Assembly (NCBI GenBank): GCA_035547915.1
Contig: DASZTS010000015.1
Span: 124,001 to 188,000, forward strand
Direction: 5' to 3'
From: DASSFG01 sp035547915
GTDB lineage: Bacteria > Planctomycetota > Planctomycetia > Pirellulales > JAICIG01
DNA length: 64,000 nucleotides
Part shown: in pieces, positions 8,431 to 16,092 of the stretch
How positions within the stretch are numbered: position 1 is the stretch's first letter
How the letters are laid out: each line of letters begins with the position of its first letter
Translations under genes and position numbers: made by a program
The notes under the pieces: model-generated
Database searches by the model: none
Seen by the model: the letters and a program-made list of their open reading frames with translations, nothing else
Told to the model about the DNA's origin: nothing

Positions 8431-9318
8431 TCAGCGCTGCTTCGGAGCGTGCAGCTTGGCGAGTTCTTCCTCGGCGCAGCGATGAACTTCGGAATCGCGC
8501 GGCGCTTTGGCCAGCACTTCCTTGAAGAGCGATTCCGCCTTCTCGGGCAACGACTTTTCCAACAGCTCCGCCGTGTGGAACGTGTGGTGGCACTCGCGCA
8601 ACATACGGCACTCTTCGGCCTCGGCCACGATCTCCGGGTCTTTCTGCATCGCGTCGAACCGTTCGGCCGCCTTGATGGCCGACGGAGCGGGCGTCAGTTT
8701 GGCCGCCTCTTCGTAGGTCCAATAGGCACAGCACCGCTCGTCGTCCTGCTCCTGCTTCTGCGCCTGGGTCAACAGGTCGGCGGCAGACTTCTCGTTCAGC
8801 ACCGCCTGGTAGCGCGACTCGTGGTGCAACTTCGAGACGTGATCGGCGATTTCGTGGTTGAACTCGGGCACTTCTTCATAAGCCCAGACGAGGTAGTCGA
8901 GTTTCTGGAAAGCCTCGACGATCTCGTTCTGCGCGAGCAGTTCGTCGGCCTTCTGCATTTCGGCGCGGCCCTCATCGGCCATCGCCTTGAGCGCATTCTT
9001 CGCCGCGTTGTTGTTCTTGTCTCGGGGACGCGCCAGGGCCACGCGTAAATACAGGGTCGCCGCCAGACGTGGCTTGCCCTGTTTGCGGGCCTGATCGGCG
9101 TACACCATCCGCTGCTGGTTGTTCTTGGCTCGGCGGATGGCTTCGGCGATGGCCTCGCGACGTTCCCAGGCCGCCCGTTGTGCGGCCCAGGCCGCCGCGG
9201 CTCCGGCTATTCCCCAGCCACCGCCGCGTGGCGACATTCCGCGATGGCCGGCCCAGAGCGGGCCACTTTGCAGGCAGATACTTACTAGACAGACGGCGAC
9301 GACGAAATGCTTGGGCAT
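8431..9318 (-). CDS. Exported helical (TPR-like) hypothetical protein
   Basis: This 295-residue protein has a clear signal peptide (hydrophobic VVAVCLVSICLQ, cleavage near GPLWAG), then a short Gly/Arg-rich linker (MSPRGGGWGIAGAAAA). A long Ala/Glu/Lys-rich helical domain follows, with several helix pairs resembling TPR units, for example the stretch around KAESLFKEVLAKAPRD. It contains a few cysteines (ERCCAYW; EECRMLRECHH). I do not recognise a specific family. It converges on the ExbD-like gene with a 5-bp gap, so it is in a different transcription unit. A periplasmic interaction role is a guess from its architecture. Confidence 0.7.
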   Translation of the reverse strand: MPKHFVVAVCLVSICLQSGPLWAGHRGMSPRGGGWGIAGAAAAWAAQRAAWERREAIAEAIRRAKNNQQRMVYADQARKQGKPRLAATLYLRVALARPRDKNNNAAKNALKAMADEGRAEMQKADELLAQNEIVEAFQKLDYLVWAYEEVPEFNHEIADHVSKLHHESRYQAVLNEKSAADLLTQAQKQEQDDERCCAYWTYEEAAKLTPAPSAIKAAERFDAMQKDPEIVAEAEECRMLRECHHTFHTAELLEKSLPEKAESLFKEVLAKAPRDSEVHRCAEEELAKLHAPKQR

Positions 9319-9794
9319 ACGGCGGGCCTTCGATGAGACTGAGGCGGGCTATCCGGATTATGCCCCAAACTGCCCCGCTTAACATCCGGCAAAAGAAGTT
9401 AAATTGTCGTTAGAAAGCCGGGTATTTCGCTCTCCTGCGTCGCCATGATCGCCCTGGTAGAGGGCTTGTAGAGCGACCGATAAAGCCGGGTCGAGCTGAA
9501 AAAGATCGGCGCTTCACGGCCGCCTTTTTTGCCCGCGACGCTCCGGCTTCAGGGTCTTGTCAGCCGCTGCAAGTCAGCCGCCGCAAAGGCGCAAATTCCC
9601 TTCGCCGGGCTCGATCGGCCCCGTGCAATCGGCTGCAAATTCGCGGCAGATCACAAAAAAACTGGCAATCTGCGGTGACTTTTCCAGACGCAACGATTTT
9701 CTCGATTGTAGTGTTTATTCCCTCCGATAAAGCCTCATGGGTTGGCGTTGGCGCTGCCCGGACCTTCAACCATGACCTTTGTTAGGAGTCCCTG
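9319..9794. other. Intergenic region holding a degenerate dispersed repeat
   Basis: This 476-bp gap lies between a minus-strand and a plus-strand gene. It contains repeat copy A (9470-9569). The rest shows no gene; the sequence nearer 9795 is AT-richer (CACAAAAAAACTGG near 9655, TTTTCTCGATTG near 9697) and probably carries the promoter of the Cys-rich protein gene. Confidence 0.55.
9470..9569 (+). repeat. Dispersed ~100-bp repeat, copy A (degenerate)
   Basis: This is the most diverged of four copies and has the same orientation as copy B. The left end reads AGAGCGACCGATAAAGCCGG, the centre GATCGGC then GGCCGCC-TTTTTT-GCCCGCG, and the right end GGGTCTTGTCAGCCGC. The outer inverted ends and the central T-run are kept, but the hairpin is weakened by substitutions. 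Confidence 0.75.
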
Positions 9795-10316
9795 ATGAGA
9801 TCCGCCCTTTCGGCGTGTTTCGCGCTTGTGTTGTTGGCCGGCAACACCGGTTGCTGCCTTTTCTGTCGGCCGCTCTTCCCCTGCTTGCACCGGAATCAAT
9901 GCAACGAATGCAGCGGCATGGGTTGCGAGCGGGCTCCCATTTTCAATTGGTCGCGTTGCTGCGACACGTGCGATCACTGCGGCGACTGGTCGGGCCAGAG
10001 CATCATCGCCCGCACCGGCAGTTCGCAGGCCGAATACATGTCGGCCGCCCGCAGCCGCAATAACATGAACGGCAACCGCATGGCCTCGAGAACCCGCTCG
10101 ATGAATGGCTCGGACCGCGTGGTGCCGGGTACCTATCGCGAGGTGACCAGGGTGCAGGAGCAGAACGATGAGGTCGCCGAAGTCCAGGTTGTGGACGAAG
10201 AACCGGTGGTCGTCGCCGAAGCGCCGCGCGTCAAGCGGGTGCGTTCATCGAAACCTCGCACGCGAAGCCAAGTGGTGCGGGTGCGACGCGACGAGTACGA
10301 AGATTCGGATAACTGA
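9795..10316 (+). CDS. Cys-rich exported small protein, planctomycete-type hypothetical
   Basis: This 173-residue protein has a hydrophobic N-terminus (SACFALVLLAG) ending at a Cys pair (C20-C21), consistent with a lipoprotein-like or Sec signal, although the lipobox is not canonical. Twelve cysteines fall in the first 62 residues, including CNEC, CCDTC and DHCGDW patterns, suggesting metal binding or a disulfide-knotted head. The C-terminal half is charged and probably disordered, with an acidic/Val stretch (EVAEVQVVDEEPVVV) and a basic RVKRVRSSKPRTRSQ tail. The start is supported by AGGAG in GTTAGGAGTC just upstream of ATG 9795. It is followed by an intrinsic terminator at 10491. No function is assigned. 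Confidence 0.7.
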   Translation: MRSALSACFALVLLAGNTGCCLFCRPLFPCLHRNQCNECSGMGCERAPIFNWSRCCDTCDHCGDWSGQSIIARTGSSQAEYMSAARSRNNMNGNRMASRTRSMNGSDRVVPGTYREVTRVQEQNDEVAEVQVVDEEPVVVAEAPRVKRVRSSKPRTRSQVVRVRRDEYEDSDN

Positions 10317-10490
10317 GATCGGACGGCCTGTCTCGCCCGCCCCAGCGCGGGCGGGACAAGCGTCGTTCCCCGATCCTCGTCGACGGTTCGCGTCGACGAC
10401 GTTTCGGTAGCGGCTCAAGAGCGGTAACCAATCGCCATCAGCTCTTCGGGGCGCTGGTCAGACCGGTCCGACGTGGCGTAAGATAAAAAG

Positions 10491-10525
10491 TCCCTCGCTC
10501 GTTTGAGCGGGGGATTTTTTGTTTC
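10491..10525 (+). terminator. Rho-independent terminator upstream of the ThDP enzyme gene
   Basis: TCCCTCGCTC (10491-10500) pairs with GAGCGGGGGA (10505-10514), with one G-U pair and a GTTT loop, and is followed by TTTTTTGTTTC. It should end the transcript of the Cys-rich protein gene. The T-tract ends only about 25 nt before the ATG at 10548, which leaves almost no room for a separate promoter, so read-through or attenuation is also possible. Confidence 0.75.
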
Positions 10526-10547
10526 ATCTTGGCCTCGCGAGAATCGG

Positions 10548-12245
10548 ATGATGGCGGCGACCGGCGTCCAGGCTTGGCTCGACATGCTGGCACAGGCCGG
10601 CGTGCGATATATCTTCGGCAACCCCGGCACGACCGAGCTTCCGTTGATGGACGCACTCGTTGCCGATCAGCGCATCCAGTACATCCTGGGCCTGCAAGAG
10701 GTGCCGGTCGTCGCGATGGCCGACGGTTATGCCCAGGCCTCGCGACAACTCGGCGTCGTGAACCTGCACATCAGTTGCGGCCTGGGCAACGGCATGGGCA
10801 TGCTCTACAACGCCTACCGCGCGGGCACGCCGCTGCTCGTCACGGCCGGCCAGCAAGACCGCCGGTTGAAGACCGAAGAGCCGATCTTGTGGTCCGACAT
10901 GGTGTCGGTCGCCCGTCCTTGGACGAAGTGGGCGGTCGAGGTCGACCGCCTGGCCGATCTACCGACGGTCATGCGCCGCGCCGCGCAGACGGCGCTCACC
11001 CCGCCGACCGGCCCCGTCTTCCTCTCGCTGCCGATCGACTTGCAGATGGAGTCGGCCGATCTCGACCTGACGCCGTCGCCCCCGCTCGACGCGCGGGTCC
11101 GACCGCCGCTCGACGCCCTGCGGAGCGCCGCACAGTTGCTGGCCGAGGCCAAGAACCCGGCGATCCTGGCGGGCAGCCGCGTGGTCGAAGCCGACGCCAC
11201 GGCCGAAGCGGTGGCTCTCGCCGAACGGCTGGGAGCGCCGGTCTTCACCGAATCGGGCACGACGCACGGCCGGCTCGGCTTCCCCGCCGACCATCCCCTG
11301 TACGGCCAGGCCTTGCCGCTATGGGCACCCGAGGTCCGCGAGCGGCTCGCCGAGTTCGATACGTTGTTCGTCGTGGGCATGGATCTGCTGCGGCTGTACG
11401 TCTATTTCGAGCCGTCGCGGGCCATCCCGGAGCACATCCGGCTCATCCACCTCGATCAAGATCCCTGGCAGCTCGGCAAGAATTACCCGACGGAAGTGGG
11501 CCTAATCGGCGACCCGAAGAGCGGTCTGGCCGAACTGGACGGCCTGCTCGCCGCCGCGATGTCGGCGCAGGCGACCCAAGCCGCGCGGGAGCGCCGTGAG
11601 GCCCGCGAGGCAGCCCATCTCGATGTCCGGCGACGACTCTGGCAACGTGCCGAAGAGGAAGCGAGCGTTCGTCCACTCACGCCGCTGGGCCTGATGTCGG
11701 CCTTGGCGCGCGTTCTGCCTCGCGATGTGGCCGTGATCGAAGAAGCGGTCACCACGACGAACACCTATTTCGAGCGGCTCGGCGCGCTTCGCAACACGAC
11801 GGGCTACTTCGCCCACCGCGGCTGGGCGCTTGGTTGGGGGTTGGGGTGCGCCTTGGGCGTGAAACTTGCCTGGCCCGAGCGGCCCGTGTTGGCGATGATC
11901 GGCGAGGGGGCCGCGATGTACGGCATCCAGGGCCTGTGGACCGCGGCCCGTTATCGGATTCCCGTTACGTTCGTGGTGCCGAACAACGCTCAATACCAGA
12001 TCTTGAAGATCGGCTCCCAGCAACTTCGCTTGCCCGCCGCGCTGGGCGGACAATATGAATCGCTCGATCTCGTCCAACCGGAGGTCGACCTGGTCGGCAT
12101 CGCGCGATCGTTGGGCGTCGAAGCGGTCCGCGTGACCGAACCCGGCGAACTGGCCGATCGCGTCAGCGAATCCCTACGCGGCGACGTCCCGCGCCTCTTC
12201 GACGTCCCCATCCAGCGCACTGCGCCCTCGCGCATGAGCTACTGA
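10548..12245 (+). CDS. Thiamine-diphosphate enzyme, benzoylformate decarboxylase / acetolactate synthase-like
   Basis: This 565-residue member of the ThDP-dependent 2-oxoacid decarboxylase family is probably cytoplasmic. The N-terminal Pyr domain has FGNPGTTELPLMDAL and the activating Glu in LQEVPVVAMADGYAQ (Glu51), closely resembling benzoylformate decarboxylase. The central domain runs about 195-330, and the C-terminal PP domain has the metal/diphosphate motif as GEGAAMYGIQG...VPNNAQY (GEG replaces the common GDG). The ATG at 10548 (MMAATGVQAW) is used; the longer frame starts inside the terminator hairpin. Length and fold exclude a small subunit role. The substrate cannot be settled: benzoylformate, oxalyl-CoA or another 2-oxoacid are possible. 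No operon partner is visible. Confidence 0.85.
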   Translation: MMAATGVQAWLDMLAQAGVRYIFGNPGTTELPLMDALVADQRIQYILGLQEVPVVAMADGYAQASRQLGVVNLHISCGLGNGMGMLYNAYRAGTPLLVTAGQQDRRLKTEEPILWSDMVSVARPWTKWAVEVDRLADLPTVMRRAAQTALTPPTGPVFLSLPIDLQMESADLDLTPSPPLDARVRPPLDALRSAAQLLAEAKNPAILAGSRVVEADATAEAVALAERLGAPVFTESGTTHGRLGFPADHPLYGQALPLWAPEVRERLAEFDTLFVVGMDLLRLYVYFEPSRAIPEHIRLIHLDQDPWQLGKNYPTEVGLIGDPKSGLAELDGLLAAAMSAQATQAARERREAREAAHLDVRRRLWQRAEEEASVRPLTPLGLMSALARVLPRDVAVIEEAVTTTNTYFERLGALRNTTGYFAHRGWALGWGLGCALGVKLAWPERPVLAMIGEGAAMYGIQGLWTAARYRIPVTFVVPNNAQYQILKIGSQQLRLPAALGGQYESLDLVQPEVDLVGIARSLGVEAVRVTEPGELADRVSESLRGDVPRLFDVPIQRTAPSRMSY

Positions 12246-12425
12246 GCTCTCTCCAGGGCCTCCGTCGGGCGATCCCAACTCGACCGTCCGGAACGACTTA
12301 GCCGATCGGATCGGAGAGGCACTCTCAGCTCCTACAACAACCGGCAGCTTGCATCCGGGTAACCGTGTCGGCTGAGCCACGCACCATTCTTTGCGTGCAG
12401 GCAGTAGTGGCAAGGAGGAGAGGTT

Positions 12426-12605
12426 ATGGGCGTTGATAGCGCAATTGTGCGCGCGGTTCAAATCCACCAGACGCCGGTGGAAGAATCGCGCGCGATCGGC
12501 AGCATGGCGGTTCGCGCGATGTGGTTGGCCGCGGGCTTTGCGATCGGACTGCTCGGTAGCGTCCTGGCCGCCGAGGCGCTCGGATTTCCGATTCTATCGC
12601 GTTAG
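12426..12605 (+). CDS. Small single-pass membrane protein (59 aa)
   Basis: This short frame encodes 59 residues with a soluble N-terminus (about 1-27, MGVDSAIVRAVQIHQTPVEE) and one hydrophobic helix (about 28-50, VRAMWLAAGFAIGLLGSVLA), then a short tail ending in LSR. A very strong ribosome-binding site, AAGGAGGAG, ends about 5 nt before the ATG. The frame keeps high G/C at third positions (GCG, GGC, CTC, GTC), in line with neighbouring genes. It sits alone between the ThDP enzyme gene and the converging phosphohexomutase gene. The function is unknown. Confidence 0.65.
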   Translation: MGVDSAIVRAVQIHQTPVEESRAIGSMAVRAMWLAAGFAIGLLGSVLAAEALGFPILSR

Positions 12606-12662
12606 CAGTAGCCCCATGCCGACGAACGCCTCCCAACGGCTCACCATTCAAGACACCCTCGA

Positions 12663-14495
12663 CTACTCCACCGCATCGGCCAGCCGAAATAGTTCGTCTT
12701 GGAAGCTGGAGAGCCTGGCGGCAAGCTGCTGCCGGGTATCGTCCAGGTCGGCGAGCAGTTCTGGCGGCTCGTAGGCGAAGAGATAGAACTTCACCTTCGG
12801 CTCGGTGCCCGAGGGACGGACGGCGACGTAGTTTCCCTCGGCCGCCAGATCGAAGATCACCATATCGCCCCGCGGCCCTTCGAGCGCGCTGCGACCCGCC
12901 GAGCTGAGGACGACTTGTTGCAGATAATCGCGTGTCTGGCGGACCTTCAGCCCGCCGATGAGCGACGGGGGAGATTCGCGAAACCCGGTCATCAGCTTGC
13001 GCATGCGCGTCATCCCTTCGCTGCCGGGCATCGTCTTCGAGACCGTCCGCTCGGCATGGCAGCCGTGCTGCCAGAACAGCGCGTCGAGCTTCTCGTGGAG
13101 CGTCTGGCCGGCGGCCTTGGCCCGCGCGGCAAACTCGGCCAGCATCAGGGCCGCCACGGCGGCGTCTTTGTCGCGCACGTAGTCACCCGCCAAGAAACCG
13201 TGCGATTCTTCGCAGCCGAGCAGAAACAATTCGGGGCCGACCTCGTCGATCAGGCCGCCGATCCATTTGAAGCCGACCTGCAAATCGCCGTGCGTCGCCA
13301 CGCCGTATGAGTCGGCGATGCGGCGGATCATCTCGGTCGTGACGAGCGTTTTCACGACATAGTGCTTTGGCGATAGGTTGCCGGCGTATTTGCGGCTTTC
13401 GAGCACGTGTTCGGCCAGCAGCGCGCCGATCTGGTTCCCCGTGAACACCTGCCAATCGTCGCTCCCCTTTTTTCGTGGGGCGGCGCAACCGAGGCGGTCG
13501 GCGTCGGGATCGGTCGACAACACGAGGTCGGCTCCGATCTGCTTCGCGCGCTCGATCAGCGCGTCGAACGTGGCCGGGTTTTCCGGATTCGCCACGTGTT
13601 CGGGTACGTTGGGAAAGTCGCCGTCCGGCTCGGCATGCGGTCCGAATACCTCGACGTCGGCAAAACCGGCCGCCTGCAAAACCGGCAGCACACTCGACCC
13701 TCCCACGCCGTGCATGGGCGAATAGAGAATCTTGAGGTGCCGCGGGCCCGGCATGCTTTGCAGGCCGACGCGGCGCTGATATTCGGCGTCGACCTCCTCT
13801 TGGCACTCCTCGATGCGGCCCTCGGCGTGCCCCTGCGCGAAAGGCACGCGGGCGATCTCCTCGACCGCCATCACGCAGTCGATGACCCCTTGATCATGCG
13901 GCGGCAACAGTTGACCGCCCGTGGACCAATAGGCTTTTACGGCGTTGTCGCTGGGCGGGTTGTGGCTGGCCGTCACCATCAAGCCGCAGGAACACCCCTT
14001 GTAGCGCACCGCGAAGGAGAGCTCGGGCGTGCTGCGATAGCCATCGAGGAACCAGACCTTGAAACCGCTCGCGGCCATCACTTCGGCACACAGCTCGGCG
14101 AAGTGCCGCGATTGGTGGCGCGTGTCGCAGGCCACGGCACACGACAGCGGACCCTTACCGACCACGCGTTTGACATAATCGGCCAGGCCTTGCGCGCTTT
14201 CGCCGATCGTGCGGTCGTTGATGGCGTTGGAGCCGATGGGGTACATCTTGCCGCGGCGCCCGCCCGTGCCGAACGGAATGATCGTCCAGAACACGTCGTC
14301 GAGTTGCTGCCATTCGCCCGCGCGGAGATGGTCGACCACCTGAGCGACGCAATCGCGGTAACGTGGCTCGGTGAGCCAGGCACGAATGTTTTGGGCTGCC
14401 GACGCCGAGAGCCATCCGGCCGAGACCGCGCCGTCGACTTCCTTCAGGGCGGCTTGATAGTCATCCGAGACGAGATTCGCCATACTGGCACCCAT
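12663..14495 (-). CDS. Phosphoglucomutase/phosphomannomutase (alpha-D-phosphohexomutase family)
   Basis: This 610-residue cytoplasmic enzyme interconverts hexose 1- and 6-phosphates. All four family signatures are present. The phosphoserine loop is TASHNPPSDNAVK, the Mg2+-binding loop is STDPDADRLG, the sugar-binding loop is GCEESHGF, and the C-terminal phosphate-binding loop is VRPSGTEPKVKFYLF. The N-terminal GGRRGKMYPIGSNAINDRTI is typical of the longer, PgcA-like bacterial phosphoglucomutases rather than of GlmM. It diverges from glmM, so the two hexomutases share a 236-bp control region. With TreZ nearby the context is hexose-phosphate and storage-sugar metabolism. The start at 14495 is followed by a second in-frame ATG 12 nt later. 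Confidence 0.9.
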   Translation of the reverse strand: MGASMANLVSDDYQAALKEVDGAVSAGWLSASAAQNIRAWLTEPRYRDCVAQVVDHLRAGEWQQLDDVFWTIIPFGTGGRRGKMYPIGSNAINDRTIGESAQGLADYVKRVVGKGPLSCAVACDTRHQSRHFAELCAEVMAASGFKVWFLDGYRSTPELSFAVRYKGCSCGLMVTASHNPPSDNAVKAYWSTGGQLLPPHDQGVIDCVMAVEEIARVPFAQGHAEGRIEECQEEVDAEYQRRVGLQSMPGPRHLKILYSPMHGVGGSSVLPVLQAAGFADVEVFGPHAEPDGDFPNVPEHVANPENPATFDALIERAKQIGADLVLSTDPDADRLGCAAPRKKGSDDWQVFTGNQIGALLAEHVLESRKYAGNLSPKHYVVKTLVTTEMIRRIADSYGVATHGDLQVGFKWIGGLIDEVGPELFLLGCEESHGFLAGDYVRDKDAAVAALMLAEFAARAKAAGQTLHEKLDALFWQHGCHAERTVSKTMPGSEGMTRMRKLMTGFRESPPSLIGGLKVRQTRDYLQQVVLSSAGRSALEGPRGDMVIFDLAAEGNYVAVRPSGTEPKVKFYLFAYEPPELLADLDDTRQQLAARLSSFQDELFRLADAVE

Positions 14496-14514
14496 AGTCG
14501 CTCATGATCGACGC

Positions 14515-14542
14515 TTGATCGTATCCCACAAGTTGGTTTATT
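14515..14542 (+). promoter_or_regulatory. Possible sigma-70 promoter for a glmM leader transcript
   Basis: TTGATC (14515-14520) and TTTATT (14537-14542) are separated by 16 nt, a weak match to a housekeeping -35/-10 pair on the plus strand. It would start a transcript near 14549, about 180 nt before the glmM start. Confidence 0.35.
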
Positions 14543-14668
14543 GTGCCGCCTGCCAAGAGATCGGAAAAGGGGCGGAGAAGGGACCCGTGCGCGTTGATTC
14601 TCGCGTGGCGGGTGGCGCCGCCCGCGACCGAAGCGAAGGACCTGTTGCGGCCGGCGGGTTACCTCGAC

Positions 14669-14698
14669 AGCGCCGCGGTTCGCCGCGGCGCTATTTTT
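14669..14698 (+). terminator. Strong GC hairpin with UUCG-type loop and T-tract, upstream of glmM
   Basis: AGCGCCGCGG (14669-14678) pairs perfectly with CCGCGGCGCT (14683-14692) around a TTCG tetraloop, followed by ATTTTTGC. This is a textbook intrinsic terminator on the plus strand. No plus-strand gene ends before it (the upstream gene runs the other way), so it should terminate a short leader or independent RNA of about 150 nt. Confidence 0.75.
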
Positions 14699-14731
14699 GC
14701 TTACGACGTGGCGGCATTTTGAGTGTTCACC

Positions 14732-16075
14732 ATGACCGAACCGATCATCAGTGTTTCCGGACTGCGAGGCGTTGTCGGCGATAGCCTGACGCCGCTTGTG
14801 GCGCTGCGCTACGTCTCGGCATTCGCCGAAATCATGCCACCCGGCGCGATCGTGCTGACGCGCGACGGCCGGGCCACGGGCGGGCCGCTGGCCGATGTGA
14901 TTCGCGGCGGATTATTGGCCGCGGGTCGCGACTGTCTCGACGCCGGCATCGCCGCCACTCCCACGACGGGAGTGCTCGTGCGACAGCATGCCGCCGCCGG
15001 AGGAATCCAGATCTCGGCCAGCCACAATCCGCCCGAGTATAACGGCCTGAAACTCTTTTCCAGCGAAGGTCGCGTCATTCCGGCAGCACTCGGCGAGCAG
15101 GTTGCCGCCCGCTACCGGTCCGGCGGCGGCGCCTGGGCACCCCATTCTGCCTTTGGCAACGCGATGGATTGCGGCGATACGATCGCACGCCACTTGCAGC
15201 TTGTGCTGGCGACCGTCGACGTTGAGCGTATCCGCCGGCGACGATTCCAGGTGTTGCTCGATAGCAATCATGGCTCGGGCAGCGTGCTGGGCGAGCCGCT
15301 GTTGGCGGCCCTCGGTTGCGAAACAGTCATCGTCGGCGGCGAGCCCGATGGCTTATTCGGGCACCCCCCCGAACCGATCGCCGAAAACCTGACGACGGTT
15401 TCACGGCAGGTCGTCGCTGCGGGGGCCGCCATCGGCTTCTGCCAGGACCCCGATGCCGATCGCCTGGCGATCGTCGATGAAAAGGGGCGCTATCTGGGCG
15501 AGGAATACACGCTCGCTCTCTGCGCAGCGCACCTATTGGGCCGAAAGACGGGAGCCATCGTCACCAACTGTTCGACCAGCCGCATGACCCAAGATCTCGC
15601 CGCCCGCCGGGGCGCCCCGTTCTTTCACTCGGCGGTGGGCGAAGCCAACGTGGTCGACGTGATGCGGGCGCAGCAGGCCGTGCTCGGTGGAGAGGGGAAC
15701 GGCGGTGTGATTCATCCCCAGGTCGGCTACGTGCGCGACAGTTTCGTCGGCATGGCGCTCGTGCTCGACGCGCTGGCGGCGCGAGAGCTGCCCATCAGCG
15801 CGTTGGCCGACGAGCTGCCGCGCTACGAGATCGTGAAGATCAAGATCGGCCTGCCGCCGGAAAAAGTCGCCAGCGGTCTCGACCGATTGCAGCAGCACTT
15901 CGGCGCGGCGCGGGCCGATCGGCTCGACGGGCTGCGGCTCGACTGGCCCGGTAAATGGCTGCTCGTCCGCGCCAGCAATACCGAACCGATCGTGCGGGCC
16001 ATCGCCGAAGCCGAGACGGTTGACGACGCGCGGCAACTTTGCGACGAAGCCGCGCGCGTGCTGAATTCTTTGTAG
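14732..16075 (+). CDS. glmM: Phosphoglucosamine mutase-type phosphohexomutase
   Basis: This 447-residue protein converts glucosamine-6-phosphate to glucosamine-1-phosphate for UDP-GlcNAc, if the GlmM assignment is right. It opens with ISVSGLRGVVGDSL, the classical N-terminus of GlmM/ManB proteins. The phosphoserine loop is SASHNPPEYNG, the metal loop is QDPDADRLAIVD, the sugar loop is GEGNGGVI, and the phosphate loop is VRASNTEPIVRAI. The EGNGG form rather than EXSGH suggests GlmM or a bifunctional archaeal-type GlmM/ManB. The ATG at 14732 is preferred to the GTG at 14723 on the basis of the family N-terminus. It is followed 17 bp later by treZ, probably in one transcript, and preceded by a terminator that may control it. 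Confidence 0.8.
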   Translation: MTEPIISVSGLRGVVGDSLTPLVALRYVSAFAEIMPPGAIVLTRDGRATGGPLADVIRGGLLAAGRDCLDAGIAATPTTGVLVRQHAAAGGIQISASHNPPEYNGLKLFSSEGRVIPAALGEQVAARYRSGGGAWAPHSAFGNAMDCGDTIARHLQLVLATVDVERIRRRRFQVLLDSNHGSGSVLGEPLLAALGCETVIVGGEPDGLFGHPPEPIAENLTTVSRQVVAAGAAIGFCQDPDADRLAIVDEKGRYLGEEYTLALCAAHLLGRKTGAIVTNCSTSRMTQDLAARRGAPFFHSAVGEANVVDVMRAQQAVLGGEGNGGVIHPQVGYVRDSFVGMALVLDALAARELPISALADELPRYEIVKIKIGLPPEKVASGLDRLQQHFGAARADRLDGLRLDWPGKWLLVRASNTEPIVRAIAEAETVDDARQLCDEAARVLNSL

Positions 16076-16092
16076 CGGATACTGACGCCAGG

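Noticed and set aside
12455..12475. A tRNA T-arm-like string GGTTCAAATCCACCA.
   Set aside because: No acceptor stem, D-arm or anticodon arm can be folded around it, and it lies inside the 59-residue coding frame.
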